Notes under the pieces: generated by a model
Databases searched by the model: none
What the model was told of the DNA's origin: nothing
The model's input: the letters and a program-made list of their open reading frames with translations, nothing else
NCBI GenBank assembly: GCA_023436305.1
Contig: JAEZJQ010000142.1
Span: 54,389 to 118,388, forward strand
DNA length: 64,000 bases
From: Bacillota bacterium
GTDB taxonomy: Bacteria > Bacillota > UBA4882 > UBA8346
Reading direction: 5' to 3'
Part shown: positions 55,275-64,000 of the stretch, one piece after another
How positions within the stretch are numbered: position 1 is the stretch's first letter
Layout of the letters: each line of letters begins with the position of its first letter
Program-made: the position numbers and the translations under genes

Positions 55275-58200
55275 TTAACCCTGATTCCAAAACCTGTTGA
55301 TTGTTTGATTAACTAATACAGGTGCGACCTCCGCATGGTGAATATCATAGCGGTTCAATTCCGGAGGGGGAATGGGACGCCGTTTGACCTGGCGTGGGAT
55401 AAGTTCCGGCCAGGCTTCCAAAATCACATGAGCATTGGTACCCCCATCGGCAAAACAATTCAACCCGGCGGTTAAGGGTGTAGTTGTCCATGCGGCGGTT
55501 TTTCGGGAAAAATAAATCGGGGAGGACTCGACATCAAAATATTCCAGTGGCTGTTCCCCGGACAAAAACGGAACAAACTGTTTGTTTTGCATCATCATTA
55601 CAATTTTGATAAAACCGGCAATACCTTCCGCGCATAATGGATGTCCGATATTCGGTTTGATTGATCCCAATCCCAGTGGGAGGACATTTGAAGAACGGTA
55701 TACGGATTGAATGGCTTTTAATTCAAGTAAATCTGTAACTTCGGAACCCGAGCCATTGGCCTCAATATAGCTGATTTCCCCGGCCGTCTTGCCGCTTTTG
55801 GCCAGAGCGCTTTGTATTACTTCTTTCTGGGCCTGTATATTTGGAGTTGCCGGACCCGGGGTCCGTCCGTCATTATTGATTGCCAACCCTTTAATCACCG
55901 CGTAAATATTATCACCATCAGCCAGTGCCTGCTCAACCGTCTTCAACAGGACCATACCCGCTCCTTCTCCCAATATGGCTCCATTAGCCCTTTTATCGAA
56001 GATATGATAGGAAGATGTCATATTGAGAATTCCCCGTTGTTCAAATAAATGATGGGTTCCATCCGAGGTTAACAGATTAACCCCCCCAACCATTGCCGAT
56101 TCAATATCACGGCTAACCAAAGCTTTGATTGCCAAATCCATAGCGACTAATGCCGAAGAACAGGCAGTATCCACAACTACACTGGGGCCCCGAAGATCAA
56201 AGAACTGTGAGATATTCGCCGCCAAATAATTTTGGGCTAGGGCCACGATTGGATTTCGGGCTTGCCGCAAACTCGATTCATTTACCTCGTGCCGGCTACG
56301 ACCTCCAATATAAACCCCCACGGATTTTCCCTTCATTTCCTGATGAGTATATCCGGCATGATACCAAAGTTTCAGACTTTCCTCCAACATTACGAGCGCC
56401 TGCGGATCCATCACCTTGACATCTTCTTCGGGAATCAAGAAGAATGAGGGATCAAAATGGGTGATATTATTAAGTAATCCCGCATAAAAGCGGTCCGCAT
56501 TTGTCCGTCTTGAATATCCCCAACGTTCCGGAGGCACCGGGCCAATGGCTGAACGGCCCTCCGATAATAATTGCCAATATTGTTCCAAGGTATCACTTCC
56601 CGGAAAACGGCACGATAGTCCGATTACCGCAATATCCGGCGGCTTAATCGTGTTGCGGCGGCTGAATACACTTTCCGTTCCCTCAATTGAGGCTCGTGGT
56701 TTTTCAGAGGGTAACGAAAACAATGATTCCTGAATTAAAGATTCAAGCTGCCGCGACACTGAGAAACCCAATGTTTTGGCTATTGAGGAAGTATAATTGC
56801 CGGCAATCCGCGCCGCAAATAATTCAATCGTTGGATATTCATATATCATTGAGGGGTCTAATTCCTCGGATATCCATTGATTGATCACCCGTAATAATTG
56901 AGCCAACATAATCGAATCCACGCCATAGTCCTGGAAAGGAGTATCGGTTTCCAATTTGGAAGGATCGATTTTCAATTCCTTTGCAAACAAATCCACCAGC
57001 CAATTTTCGACTTCCTTTACAAAGCCGGTGGACAGTGTTGATTGGTCTGTAACGACGGAACGGGGCCGGATATTGGCTGGGGAACCCTCCTCAATCCAAC
57101 GTTGCATCAAACGATCAGGCCTCCATAACTCGGGATTGACTACCGCCGGTATGACTACGGGGCCGGGCTTTCCGGCTAGAATACGATCGAAAAGACTCAA
57201 TCCTTCTTCGTTAGTTATGCTCAGCAGGCCGGTTAGTTCATAAGCCCTGCTTTTCACTTCCCCCATCCCCGTTTCTTTCCAACTAGGCCACTGAATGCTA
57301 AATACGGGACAGGCTTTGGTTATATCCTTGATATGCGGCGTCTTAACATGGGCCGCCTCGGCGAAATAATCCATATAGGCGTTGGCCATTACGTAATCGC
57401 TCTGTCCCGAAGCCAAACTGGGAACAATCGCCGAAATGGATGAAAACAGGATAAAGAATTGTAAAGGTTCTTTAGCGAAAACTTGATAGATGGTATCGAG
57501 TCCGGCAACTTTAGGTTCCAATACCCGTTGAATTCCATCCATGGATTTTCGGATAAAAGCGGGATTTTTCAAATCACATATACCCGCGCAATGAATAATT
57601 CCGCCAATGGGACCCATGGTGCTCTTAACCTCTTGCAGGTGCTGTTCCAAGGCATATTGATCTGCCAGAGAAACAGACAATACTTGGACATTTGCACCCT
57701 GAGCTTCCAAGTCCCGGATGGCCCTAATTTTTTCGGCAATCGAAGTATTTTGATCCATATACAAATCCCATTGGTCCCTGGGGGGTATTATCTCTTGACC
57801 TGTAACAACTAAACGTTTAACACCATAGTGTTTGACAAAGTGCCGCGCGCATAAGTAACCAAGGCCTCGTGTCCCCCCAGTAATCCACAGCACATGTTCT
57901 TCAGGAAAATCGACGGTTTGATCAGCATCCACTTCGTTTGAAATTTCCTGAAGACAAGCCCGGTAACGTACTCCTTGCCGGTAACAAATTTCGGGTTCGC
58001 CACTTTCCATGAGAAATTCGGAAGCTATCTGTCGGGCCAATTCATTATCATCGGTTAAGAGATCCGTGTCCATATGCCGTGATTTTACGTGGTGATATTC
58101 ACTTTGGAGCATACGGTATAGTCCGGCCCGGGAAGCGCCCGATAAATTGAGGTTGGAATTTTGAAATGATTCCAATCCTTTTGTTACGCATAACATTGTT

Positions 58201-61200
58201 AAGCCCTCGCGTCGGCCATGTTCTATCAGTTGTTGAAGCCATGGAATCCAGGTTAAAATGGGATTCATCCCCGTACCGCAACCGGCTAAATCGATACAAC
58301 CATCATAGTTTTTCCACTCTTGTTCCGGTTGTTTCAAGGGTAATTCCAGATTTTCGAGTTGCAGTATTTCAGTTTTTGCAAAACATTTACCAAGTTGCGC
58401 CGCTAGTTCTACGGTTTCCGCGGTGGCCAAAATCGCAATGACGCGGTTGCAACTTCGGATTTGAGCCGCTAAACATTGCTCCCATCGCTTGTTCAGCAAG
58501 TAAATTGTTCTGCGAATGGGAGGTTTTTTATCCGTAACGGGATTCATCATTGAAGAAACCACTATGCCGTCGCCGGTATATCCGGTCTCAGCTACCCAAT
58601 ACCGTTCCCTGATAAAAGGATAGGTTGGTAAATGAATTCGCTGCAACGCATTATCAATGAAAAAATGCTTCCAATCCAGCTCATAACCTTGACAATAAAG
58701 GTCCGCCAATCCATATAGAATTTCCTGATATCGGTTCCCATTTTCGGTTGCGGTTCGGCTCATGTTGATCAGGTTTTGGGCATACTGCTCGATCACCCTT
58801 TGGCCCGTGAAATCCCGGGGGACTTTCCCTTGAAACAGGTTCGGCAGTTTTTCCTTGCCACCCGCTTGCTTCAATACATATACGCCATCTTCCCGGTCCC
58901 GGATTACTATTGCACAGCGGTGATTGAAATGTTGCCGGCCCTTCAACAAGGTGTAACTAATCCGTAATAAATCTTGCGCTTGAATATCATCGTTTTGCAA
59001 TACTTCGATCATATCCTTGATCTTTTCTACCAATGATTCCCGGGTTTTTGCGGAAAGGGCCAACAAGAAATATGGAGGTTGATCCGGAGAGGTATGGCCG
59101 GACACCGCCTTTTCTTTCGGCGAATAACTTTGCAGCACCATATGTGCGTTGGTTCCACTCATCCCAAAAGCGCTAACAGCACCCGTACGGGTAATTCCGG
59201 TTCCGGATTTTCCAATCCGGTCCGGCCAAGGTTTATTGGCTTTATTCACAAAGAAAGGGCTTTCTTTCCAATTGATATAATCATTTTCCGTTTCACAGTG
59301 CAGGCTCGCTGGAATTGTCCCATGGCGCAATGCCTGGACTAGGCTGATGAGGCTTACCAATCCGGAAGCGGCAAAAGTATGGCCGAAATTGGTCTTGGTG
59401 GAACTAAGGGCGCAATAACCTTGTTGCCGGGTATAACCTTTAAAGGCGTCGTATAAGGCATTAATCTCGATTGGATCTCCTAATTTGGTCCCGGTTCCAT
59501 GAGTCACAATATACTCAATCTCTTCCGGATTCACCCGGTACTGATCATATACTGTCTTTAGCAGACTGGTCTGGGATACCCCACTGGGAGCCGTAATCCC
59601 GTTGGTTTTACCATCGTAGTTGATACTGCTTCCTTTGATGACCGCATAAATGGGATCACTGTCCGCCTCGGCCCGGGATAAACGTTTAAGAATAACCACC
59701 GCCACCGCTTCACCCGGAACCATGCCATCCGCCCGTTTATCAAAAGCGCGGCATTTGCCGTCCTCCGATAGCATTCCTGCTTGACTCAACCCAATATATG
59801 ACTCCGGCGCCAGCAGCAAATTGACCCCCGCGGCAATGGCGGTATCACACTCTCCGCTCCGTAAACTTAAAATGGCCTGATGGGTGGCGACCAACCCGGA
59901 GGAACAGGCCGTGTCAATAGCCATTACCGGACCGTTCAAGTTTAGGAAATAGGCGAGCCGCGACGCGAGGATCGCATTGTGATTGGCTGTTATACTGCCC
60001 TCTCCATTGGTAAGCAACTGATAATCGCCCTGTTCCACGCCGACAAACATCCCGATTTTCTGGGTCTTTATTTGTTCAGCCCCATAGCTGGCATCTTCCA
60101 GCGCTTTCCAAGACTCCTGTAGCAGCAACCGCTGCCGTGGGTCCATGGTTTCGGCTTCTTTGGGTGAAATCTCAAAGAACAAAGGTTCAAATTCACTAAC
60201 GCCGGGGATACATCCACATTTAAAATTGATCCCTAAATCACGGGTGTAAGCGTTGTATTTTAGCCATTCCAATCGTTCTTCGGGAATTTCCTTGATCATA
60301 TCCTGCCCGGTAGCCAGAATCGCCCATAACTCTTCAATATTCCGGGCACCTGGAAATCGCCCACTCATTCCGATAATTGCGATTGGCTCGGGGATACCTG
60401 AGCAAGTGCTCTTTCCGGCAAATCGAAGTCTTCGTTCCGGCGGTCGCGATATAACCCCGGCCGCGGGAACCGCGGAATCCGGCGCCGGTTGCGCAAATTC
60501 AGGCTGATCCGGATCTTCCCGATAAAACTCCTCAATCGTTTCCTTATATTCGGACAAGAAATAGTGCGTTAGTTTTTCAATGGTGGAATACCCGAAGAAC
60601 AAGGCGGGTGTTACTTCGATCCGGTAATGGTTCGATAATGAATTCGCCAATTGGGCTAAACTAACCGAATCAAAGCCAAAATCCGCCAAGTTTTCGTCCC
60701 GATCCAACTTATCCCGGGAGATTTTGAGCAACTGGCTGATCTGCTCTTTCAGATCCCATTCCAAGCATTGCGCGATACTTAACCCTTTAATTTCGGGCCG
60801 CCTACCGCTTTCCCGACTGAGCGCGCCGGGTGAGGAACCGGAAAAAACCGGTGAAGACCGGGGAGAGCGGCCGCCGGTCAATCCTAAAAAGCGGTGGATC
60901 CGACTGGGTTGGCCGGCGAGCACCAAATATTGGGTGCTATCCTGGGACAGGATCTGATCAAATATCGCCAAACCTTCTTCGGTCTCCAAAATACGTTGGC
61001 CGCTGGATTTCAGATACATCCTGTTATTTTCATCCGCGCCGATACCCATGCCTCCGTCTTTCCACAGCGGCCAATTAATCACGATGGCCTTGCCTGGCCG
61101 CTGCCCTTTTTGGTGTTGCCTGTTCCGGTAATGGGCATAGGCCATCAGAAAACGGTTTCCGATGGCGTAATCACAGGACCCGAAATCCCCCAGGATTGCC

Positions 61201-64000
61201 GAAGATGAGGAGAAATAACAGATGAAATCCAAAGGGTCCTCCCGGGTCAATTCATCGAGTATTAGGGTTCCTTTCACTTTGGGGGCCAGCACTTGTTGAA
61301 AACTCCGGATCTCTTTCTCAAAAATGTTTTGCTTGCCGGCGATCCCGGCCGCATGAACAACCCCACGAATATTTCCAAAGCGTTCCCTGGCTTGCTGCAA
61401 TCCTTTCTTCATGCGGGTTGAATTCGAAACATCAGCCTGTATATACATGACCTGGCTGCCTAAATTCTCTAACGCCTTAATTTTAGACTGTTTTTCGGTA
61501 TTTAGCGGGGATCTGCCGGTAAGTATCAGGTTGACCGGCTGTGTTTCGCCGGACCGCTTCGCCAGGTGTTCCGCAAACAGCAGTCCCAATCCGCCGCAGC
61601 CTCCGGTAATCAGATAAGTTCCGCCCGGTTTCAATAAATTGTTACCGGGTTTTATTGCGTTCGGCCGGATTTGGCATACATACCGTTTCCCATCCTGATA
61701 TAACACGCTTCCGGCTGTTTTAGCCCGCAGTTCCGCCCAAAGTTTCAACGCCAAATCGTTGACTACTGTTTCCAAGATTTGTCCTGACACCGCTTGGAAG
61801 ATTGCCGCTATTTGGGTATTCGGCATAATCAGCTGTAAGGAACGCTCAAACCCAATCCAAGATTCGATATAACAACGTTCCAATTCGTTCTCATATTGAG
61901 CGGTGAATAAAACTCTTCCAGCGGCTAACTTAGTGGCTCCCATAGCCTGTAGTACATAGACCATGCGGGAATAATCTTCAACACAACCGGGCTCTTCAAG
62001 CGGCCATAAACAGCATGTAGCGTCAACCTCGCCAAAATCATTGCCAATACTCTGAAAAGCCTCCCGGTAAGTATTGCAGTCCGTAGCGGCGATACTGTAA
62101 TTATACCGGGTTTGTTTTTGATAGGCGGCGCCTTGGGAAATGAAAATGATTACTGTTTGCTGATCATGGCTTTGGATTGACTGAGTAAATACTTGTTGAT
62201 TTTCCGGATTGGACAGAAAACAAACCAGTGTTTTTGGACAAACTAGGGAATCCGCACCTTGATTCCAATCCCGTAAGGATTCTTCTCGCCATACTTCTTC
62301 AAAAGTCATTATTTCATAGGCCTCTTGGGTGTTCGAAGTCTCCAAAGAAACCGGCGGAATGGTTTCATTCACCTTAACATCCGTATTTTCCCGGGTTTCC
62401 AGCCCTTTTATCCGTACTAAAACCGTTCCTTGTTCGTCACACAAATCAACATCAAATTTGGACACCCGTGTCCGAATCCGCGACCTGTCTTCCGTTTCCT
62501 CCGCTTCTTTTCCTTCGATATATCGAATCAGAGCCCACATTGGGGAGGTACATTTACCGAAGATTTCAAGCTCATGCAACTTAAAGGGTATCGTAGGCTT
62601 GGGATTACCGGACTCTATCGTTAAACTGATTATAGCTTGCAAGACCGGATCCATGATGCCGGGATGCAGGATAAATGTATCTTTTGTGTTGGCAACGCAG
62701 GCAGGCAAGCAGATCTTGGCCAATGCTTGTCCTTGCCCGTTATATATTAACTCAATCCCTTGGTGTTCGGGTTCATAGTCAATTCCCATGGTCTTAAGGG
62801 CCATGTATACCTGAGCAGATGAAAAGGTACTCTGGTTGCAACGGTCCTGTAATCCTTTGAGATCTAACGTTGGCGCTTTAGTATTGGGAACCAATACCGC
62901 AGTCCCTTGGCTGTGAACTGCAGGTTCCGCCTTAACTTCACCATCATCCGGCACAGTATATATTTCATAGGCAATCTCCCCGTCCTCTTCCGGGAAAAGT
63001 GCGATATGGATTTGAACCGGATGGTCTCCCACCACAATGGGTTGAGCCCATAATACGTTTTTCAGCAGTATCTCAGTCTGGTCATCGGTAAAAACTCCCG
63101 ATGCAGAGGCTACGGCCACCCGGGCCATCTCAAGGCCGGCCGCTTCGGGAAAGAGCCGCTGCCCTTTGATAGTATGATCCCCGATAAAAAACTCCTCACC
63201 TGTAAAGGTTGAACTGTATCTCTGCTCCGAAAGATCGGAGATGTTGTGATGCAATAACGGATGAAGTGCGTGTACACACGGGAATACGGACATATTTGAA
63301 TTTGGTGCAACACTGCCCGGCTTGATATCAATCTCCGGCACCCAATAGGATTCTCTAGCGAAGGGATAGGTTGGCAAACTGATTCGGTGGGGTTTGATAT
63401 CCCCATATAATTTGTTCCAGTCAAAAATCAGACCCTTAACCCAAAGATCCAGTAGCTTCCCATATTTCCCTTTGGTTACCCAGGCATCAATCGCTTTTTG
63501 TAAATCTTCATCTGCACTAAATACACTAAAAGCTTCTTGATTGCGTCTGGCCTGTCCGCGATATAGGTCGCCAATGCCATCCCGATCTTCCAGAAAACCC
63601 TGTAGTTTTTCCTCAAGTTCCGGCAAGGAATTTACAATTATCGCCAGGCGTTCTTCCATTGCTTCACGGCCTACCTGGAGAGTATAAGCCATATCGGCCA
63701 GATTATTATCGAAAAACTCCCGTGCTTGAATGGTTGCCAATAATCGCTGCGCTTGTTCTCCAAGCCGCTTTTCATTCTTCGCCGACAACACGATGACTAC
63801 AGGCCCTACCGGATTTCCAGGAATAACGGTAATTTGAGATGGTTCCCAAGCTTTGGGAACATACTCCTCAATCACGACATGGGCATTGGCCCCTCCCGCC
63901 CCAAAACTGCTTACGCCCGCCCGTCTTGGGAATTCCAAATCATTCACGACCGGCCGTTTCCATTCCGCTAAAGTCCGCTGGACAATAAAAGGAGTATGCT
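55275..64000 (-). CDS. Trans-AT polyketide synthase, upstream subunit (5' partial)
   Basis: The frame stays open through the window edge: residues before the GTG at 63947 continue TPFIVQRTLAEWKRPVVN, so this is the tail of a KS and not a gene start. Domains after that: KS tail; linker; DH (GDHTIKGQRLFP with canonical HxxxGxxxxP, and HPGIMDPVLQ with Asp); KR (GGCGGLG, CDYAIGN); ACP (GFDS); KS 60350-59120 (DTACSSG, THGTGTKLGDP, FGHTFAASG: active); KR (GGTRGLG, SDYVMAN); ACP (GVDSI); KS 56640-55420 (DTACSSA, but EANGSGSEV in place of HGTGT, so His is Asn). The C-terminal ~45 residues after the last KS are basic and Pro-rich (KRRPIPPPELNRYDIHHAEV) and may dock to the DH at the start of the next protein. 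Gap to the next PKS gene is 47 bp, so one operon is likely. Confidence 0.95.
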   Translation of the reverse strand, partial: HTPFIVQRTLAEWKRPVVNDLEFPRRAGVSSFGAGGANAHVVIEEYVPKAWEPSQITVIPGNPVGPVVIVLSAKNEKRLGEQAQRLLATIQAREFFDNNLADMAYTLQVGREAMEERLAIIVNSLPELEEKLQGFLEDRDGIGDLYRGQARRNQEAFSVFSADEDLQKAIDAWVTKGKYGKLLDLWVKGLIFDWNKLYGDIKPHRISLPTYPFARESYWVPEIDIKPGSVAPNSNMSVFPCVHALHPLLHHNISDLSEQRYSSTFTGEEFFIGDHTIKGQRLFPEAAGLEMARVAVASASGVFTDDQTEILLKNVLWAQPIVVGDHPVQIHIALFPEEDGEIAYEIYTVPDDGEVKAEPAVHSQGTAVLVPNTKAPTLDLKGLQDRCNQSTFSSAQVYMALKTMGIDYEPEHQGIELIYNGQGQALAKICLPACVANTKDTFILHPGIMDPVLQAIISLTIESGNPKPTIPFKLHELEIFGKCTSPMWALIRYIEGKEAEETEDRSRIRTRVSKFDVDLCDEQGTVLVRIKGLETRENTDVKVNETIPPVSLETSNTQEAYEIMTFEEVWREESLRDWNQGADSLVCPKTLVCFLSNPENQQVFTQSIQSHDQQTVIIFISQGAAYQKQTRYNYSIAATDCNTYREAFQSIGNDFGEVDATCCLWPLEEPGCVEDYSRMVYVLQAMGATKLAAGRVLFTAQYENELERCYIESWIGFERSLQLIMPNTQIAAIFQAVSGQILETVVNDLALKLWAELRAKTAGSVLYQDGKRYVCQIRPNAIKPGNNLLKPGGTYLITGGCGGLGLLFAEHLAKRSGETQPVNLILTGRSPLNTEKQSKIKALENLGSQVMYIQADVSNSTRMKKGLQQARERFGNIRGVVHAAGIAGKQNIFEKEIRSFQQVLAPKVKGTLILDELTREDPLDFICYFSSSSAILGDFGSCDYAIGNRFLMAYAHYRNRQHQKGQRPGKAIVINWPLWKDGGMGIGADENNRMYLKSSGQRILETEEGLAIFDQILSQDSTQYLVLAGQPSRIHRFLGLTGGRSPRSSPVFSGSSPGALSRESGRRPEIKGLSIAQCLEWDLKEQISQLLKISRDKLDRDENLADFGFDSVSLAQLANSLSNHYRIEVTPALFFGYSTIEKLTHYFLSEYKETIEEFYREDPDQPEFAQPAPDSAVPAAGVISRPPERRLRFAGKSTCSGIPEPIAIIGMSGRFPGARNIEELWAILATGQDMIKEIPEERLEWLKYNAYTRDLGINFKCGCIPGVSEFEPLFFEISPKEAETMDPRQRLLLQESWKALEDASYGAEQIKTQKIGMFVGVEQGDYQLLTNGEGSITANHNAILASRLAYFLNLNGPVMAIDTACSSGLVATHQAILSLRSGECDTAIAAGVNLLLAPESYIGLSQAGMLSEDGKCRAFDKRADGMVPGEAVAVVILKRLSRAEADSDPIYAVIKGSSINYDGKTNGITAPSGVSQTSLLKTVYDQYRVNPEEIEYIVTHGTGTKLGDPIEINALYDAFKGYTRQQGYCALSSTKTNFGHTFAASGLVSLISLVQALRHGTIPASLHCETENDYINWKESPFFVNKANKPWPDRIGKSGTGITRTGAVSAFGMSGTNAHMVLQSYSPKEKAVSGHTSPDQPPYFLLALSAKTRESLVEKIKDMIEVLQNDDIQAQDLLRISYTLLKGRQHFNHRCAIVIRDREDGVYVLKQAGGKEKLPNLFQGKVPRDFTGQRVIEQYAQNLINMSRTATENGNRYQEILYGLADLYCQGYELDWKHFFIDNALQRIHLPTYPFIRERYWVAETGYTGDGIVVSSMMNPVTDKKPPIRRTIYLLNKRWEQCLAAQIRSCNRVIAILATAETVELAAQLGKCFAKTEILQLENLELPLKQPEQEWKNYDGCIDLAGCGTGMNPILTWIPWLQQLIEHGRREGLTMLCVTKGLESFQNSNLNLSGASRAGLYRMLQSEYHHVKSRHMDTDLLTDDNELARQIASEFLMESGEPEICYRQGVRYRACLQEISNEVDADQTVDFPEEHVLWITGGTRGLGYLCARHFVKHYGVKRLVVTGQEIIPPRDQWDLYMDQNTSIAEKIRAIRDLEAQGANVQVLSVSLADQYALEQHLQEVKSTMGPIGGIIHCAGICDLKNPAFIRKSMDGIQRVLEPKVAGLDTIYQVFAKEPLQFFILFSSISAIVPSLASGQSDYVMANAYMDYFAEAAHVKTPHIKDITKACPVFSIQWPSWKETGMGEVKSRAYELTGLLSITNEEGLSLFDRILAGKPGPVVIPAVVNPELWRPDRLMQRWIEEGSPANIRPRSVVTDQSTLSTGFVKEVENWLVDLFAKELKIDPSKLETDTPFQDYGVDSIMLAQLLRVINQWISEELDPSMIYEYPTIELFAARIAGNYTSSIAKTLGFSVSRQLESLIQESLFSLPSEKPRASIEGTESVFSRRNTIKPPDIAVIGLSCRFPGSDTLEQYWQLLSEGRSAIGPVPPERWGYSRRTNADRFYAGLLNNITHFDPSFFLIPEEDVKVMDPQALVMLEESLKLWYHAGYTHQEMKGKSVGVYIGGRSRHEVNESSLRQARNPIVALAQNYLAANISQFFDLRGPSVVVDTACSSALVAMDLAIKALVSRDIESAMVGGVNLLTSDGTHHLFEQRGILNMTSSYHIFDKRANGAILGEGAGMVLLKTVEQALADGDNIYAVIKGLAINNDGRTPGPATPNIQAQKEVIQSALAKSGKTAGEISYIEANGSGSEVTDLLELKAIQSVYRSSNVLPLGLGSIKPNIGHPLCAEGIAGFIKIVMMMQNKQFVPFLSGEQPLEYFDVESSPIYFSRKTAAWTTTPLTAGLNCFADGGTNAHVILEAWPELIPRQVKRRPIPPPELNRYDIHHAEVAPVLVNQTINRFWNQG

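Noticed and set aside
63900..64000. A gene start at 63947 for the upstream PKS
   Set aside because: The frame is open to the window edge and the residues before this GTG continue a KS domain, so it is an internal codon.

Overview
The window looks like a chromosomal segment of a Bacillota (Firmicutes) bacterium, probably an anaerobe. Reasons: strong Shine-Dalgarno sites with frequent TTG starts, a SAM-I riboswitch ahead of metY, an AbrB/SpoVT-type regulator, GatCAB, two 4Fe-4S aldo/keto reductases, a PaaK-type acyl-CoA ligase, and trans-AT polyketide synthase genes of the kind common in Bacillus and Paenibacillus. No rRNA, tRNA or CRISPR was seen. The species cannot be fixed from the sequence alone; the mix of GH44 cellulase, Fe-S enzymes and PKS fits a biomass-degrading anaerobic lineage.

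Layout. 1-6.1 kb: a LacI-sensor/HD-GYP fusion (5' end outside the window), an acetyltransferase, a lone ABC ATPase, the SAM riboswitch with metY, and a frameshifted Fe-S aldo/keto reductase. 6.1-8.4 kb: a membrane-protein remnant, a 28-aa lysine-rich ORF, a probable structured RNA with its own terminator, and a TrpB2-type tryptophan synthase beta chain. 8.8-19.5 kb: a TetR/glycosyltransferase pair with matching operator-like palindromes, a DUF6323-DUF6179 pair, an AlkZ-like winged-helix protein, and an ABC exporter-hydrolase-TetR operon with a perfect 38-bp palindrome upstream. 19.5-24.6 kb: 117-bp MITE-like repeats, small proteins, a membrane-anchored MutS-like ATPase, a pair of small coiled-coil genes and a dead response regulator. 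24.6-31 kb: lactate-type permease, membrane proteins and a secreted GH44 endoglucanase.

31-37 kb is a sulfur-handling block: tcdA, cysteine desulfurase, thiI and a converging larE. A catalytically odd Fe-S aldo/keto-reductase-like gene follows, lying between two decayed copies of the coiled-coil gene. 37-43 kb is housekeeping (gatCAB, ligA). 43-46 kb carries a GNAT gene, paaK and an AbrB-family regulator.

46.2-64.0 kb is the most distinctive part: two very large minus-strand polyketide synthase genes, the upstream one running off the window. Read in transcription order, the line is ...KS | DH-KR-ACP | KS-KR-ACP | KS0 // DH-ACP | KS-DH*-KR-ACP | KS0-ACP-TE, where // is the protein boundary. 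No acyltransferase is embedded, so this is a trans-AT system. A dehydrating bimodule is split across the two proteins, two KS domains have lost the HGTGT histidine (non-elongating KS0), one DH lacks its catalytic Asp, and the line ends in a thioesterase, so this window holds the downstream end of the assembly line.
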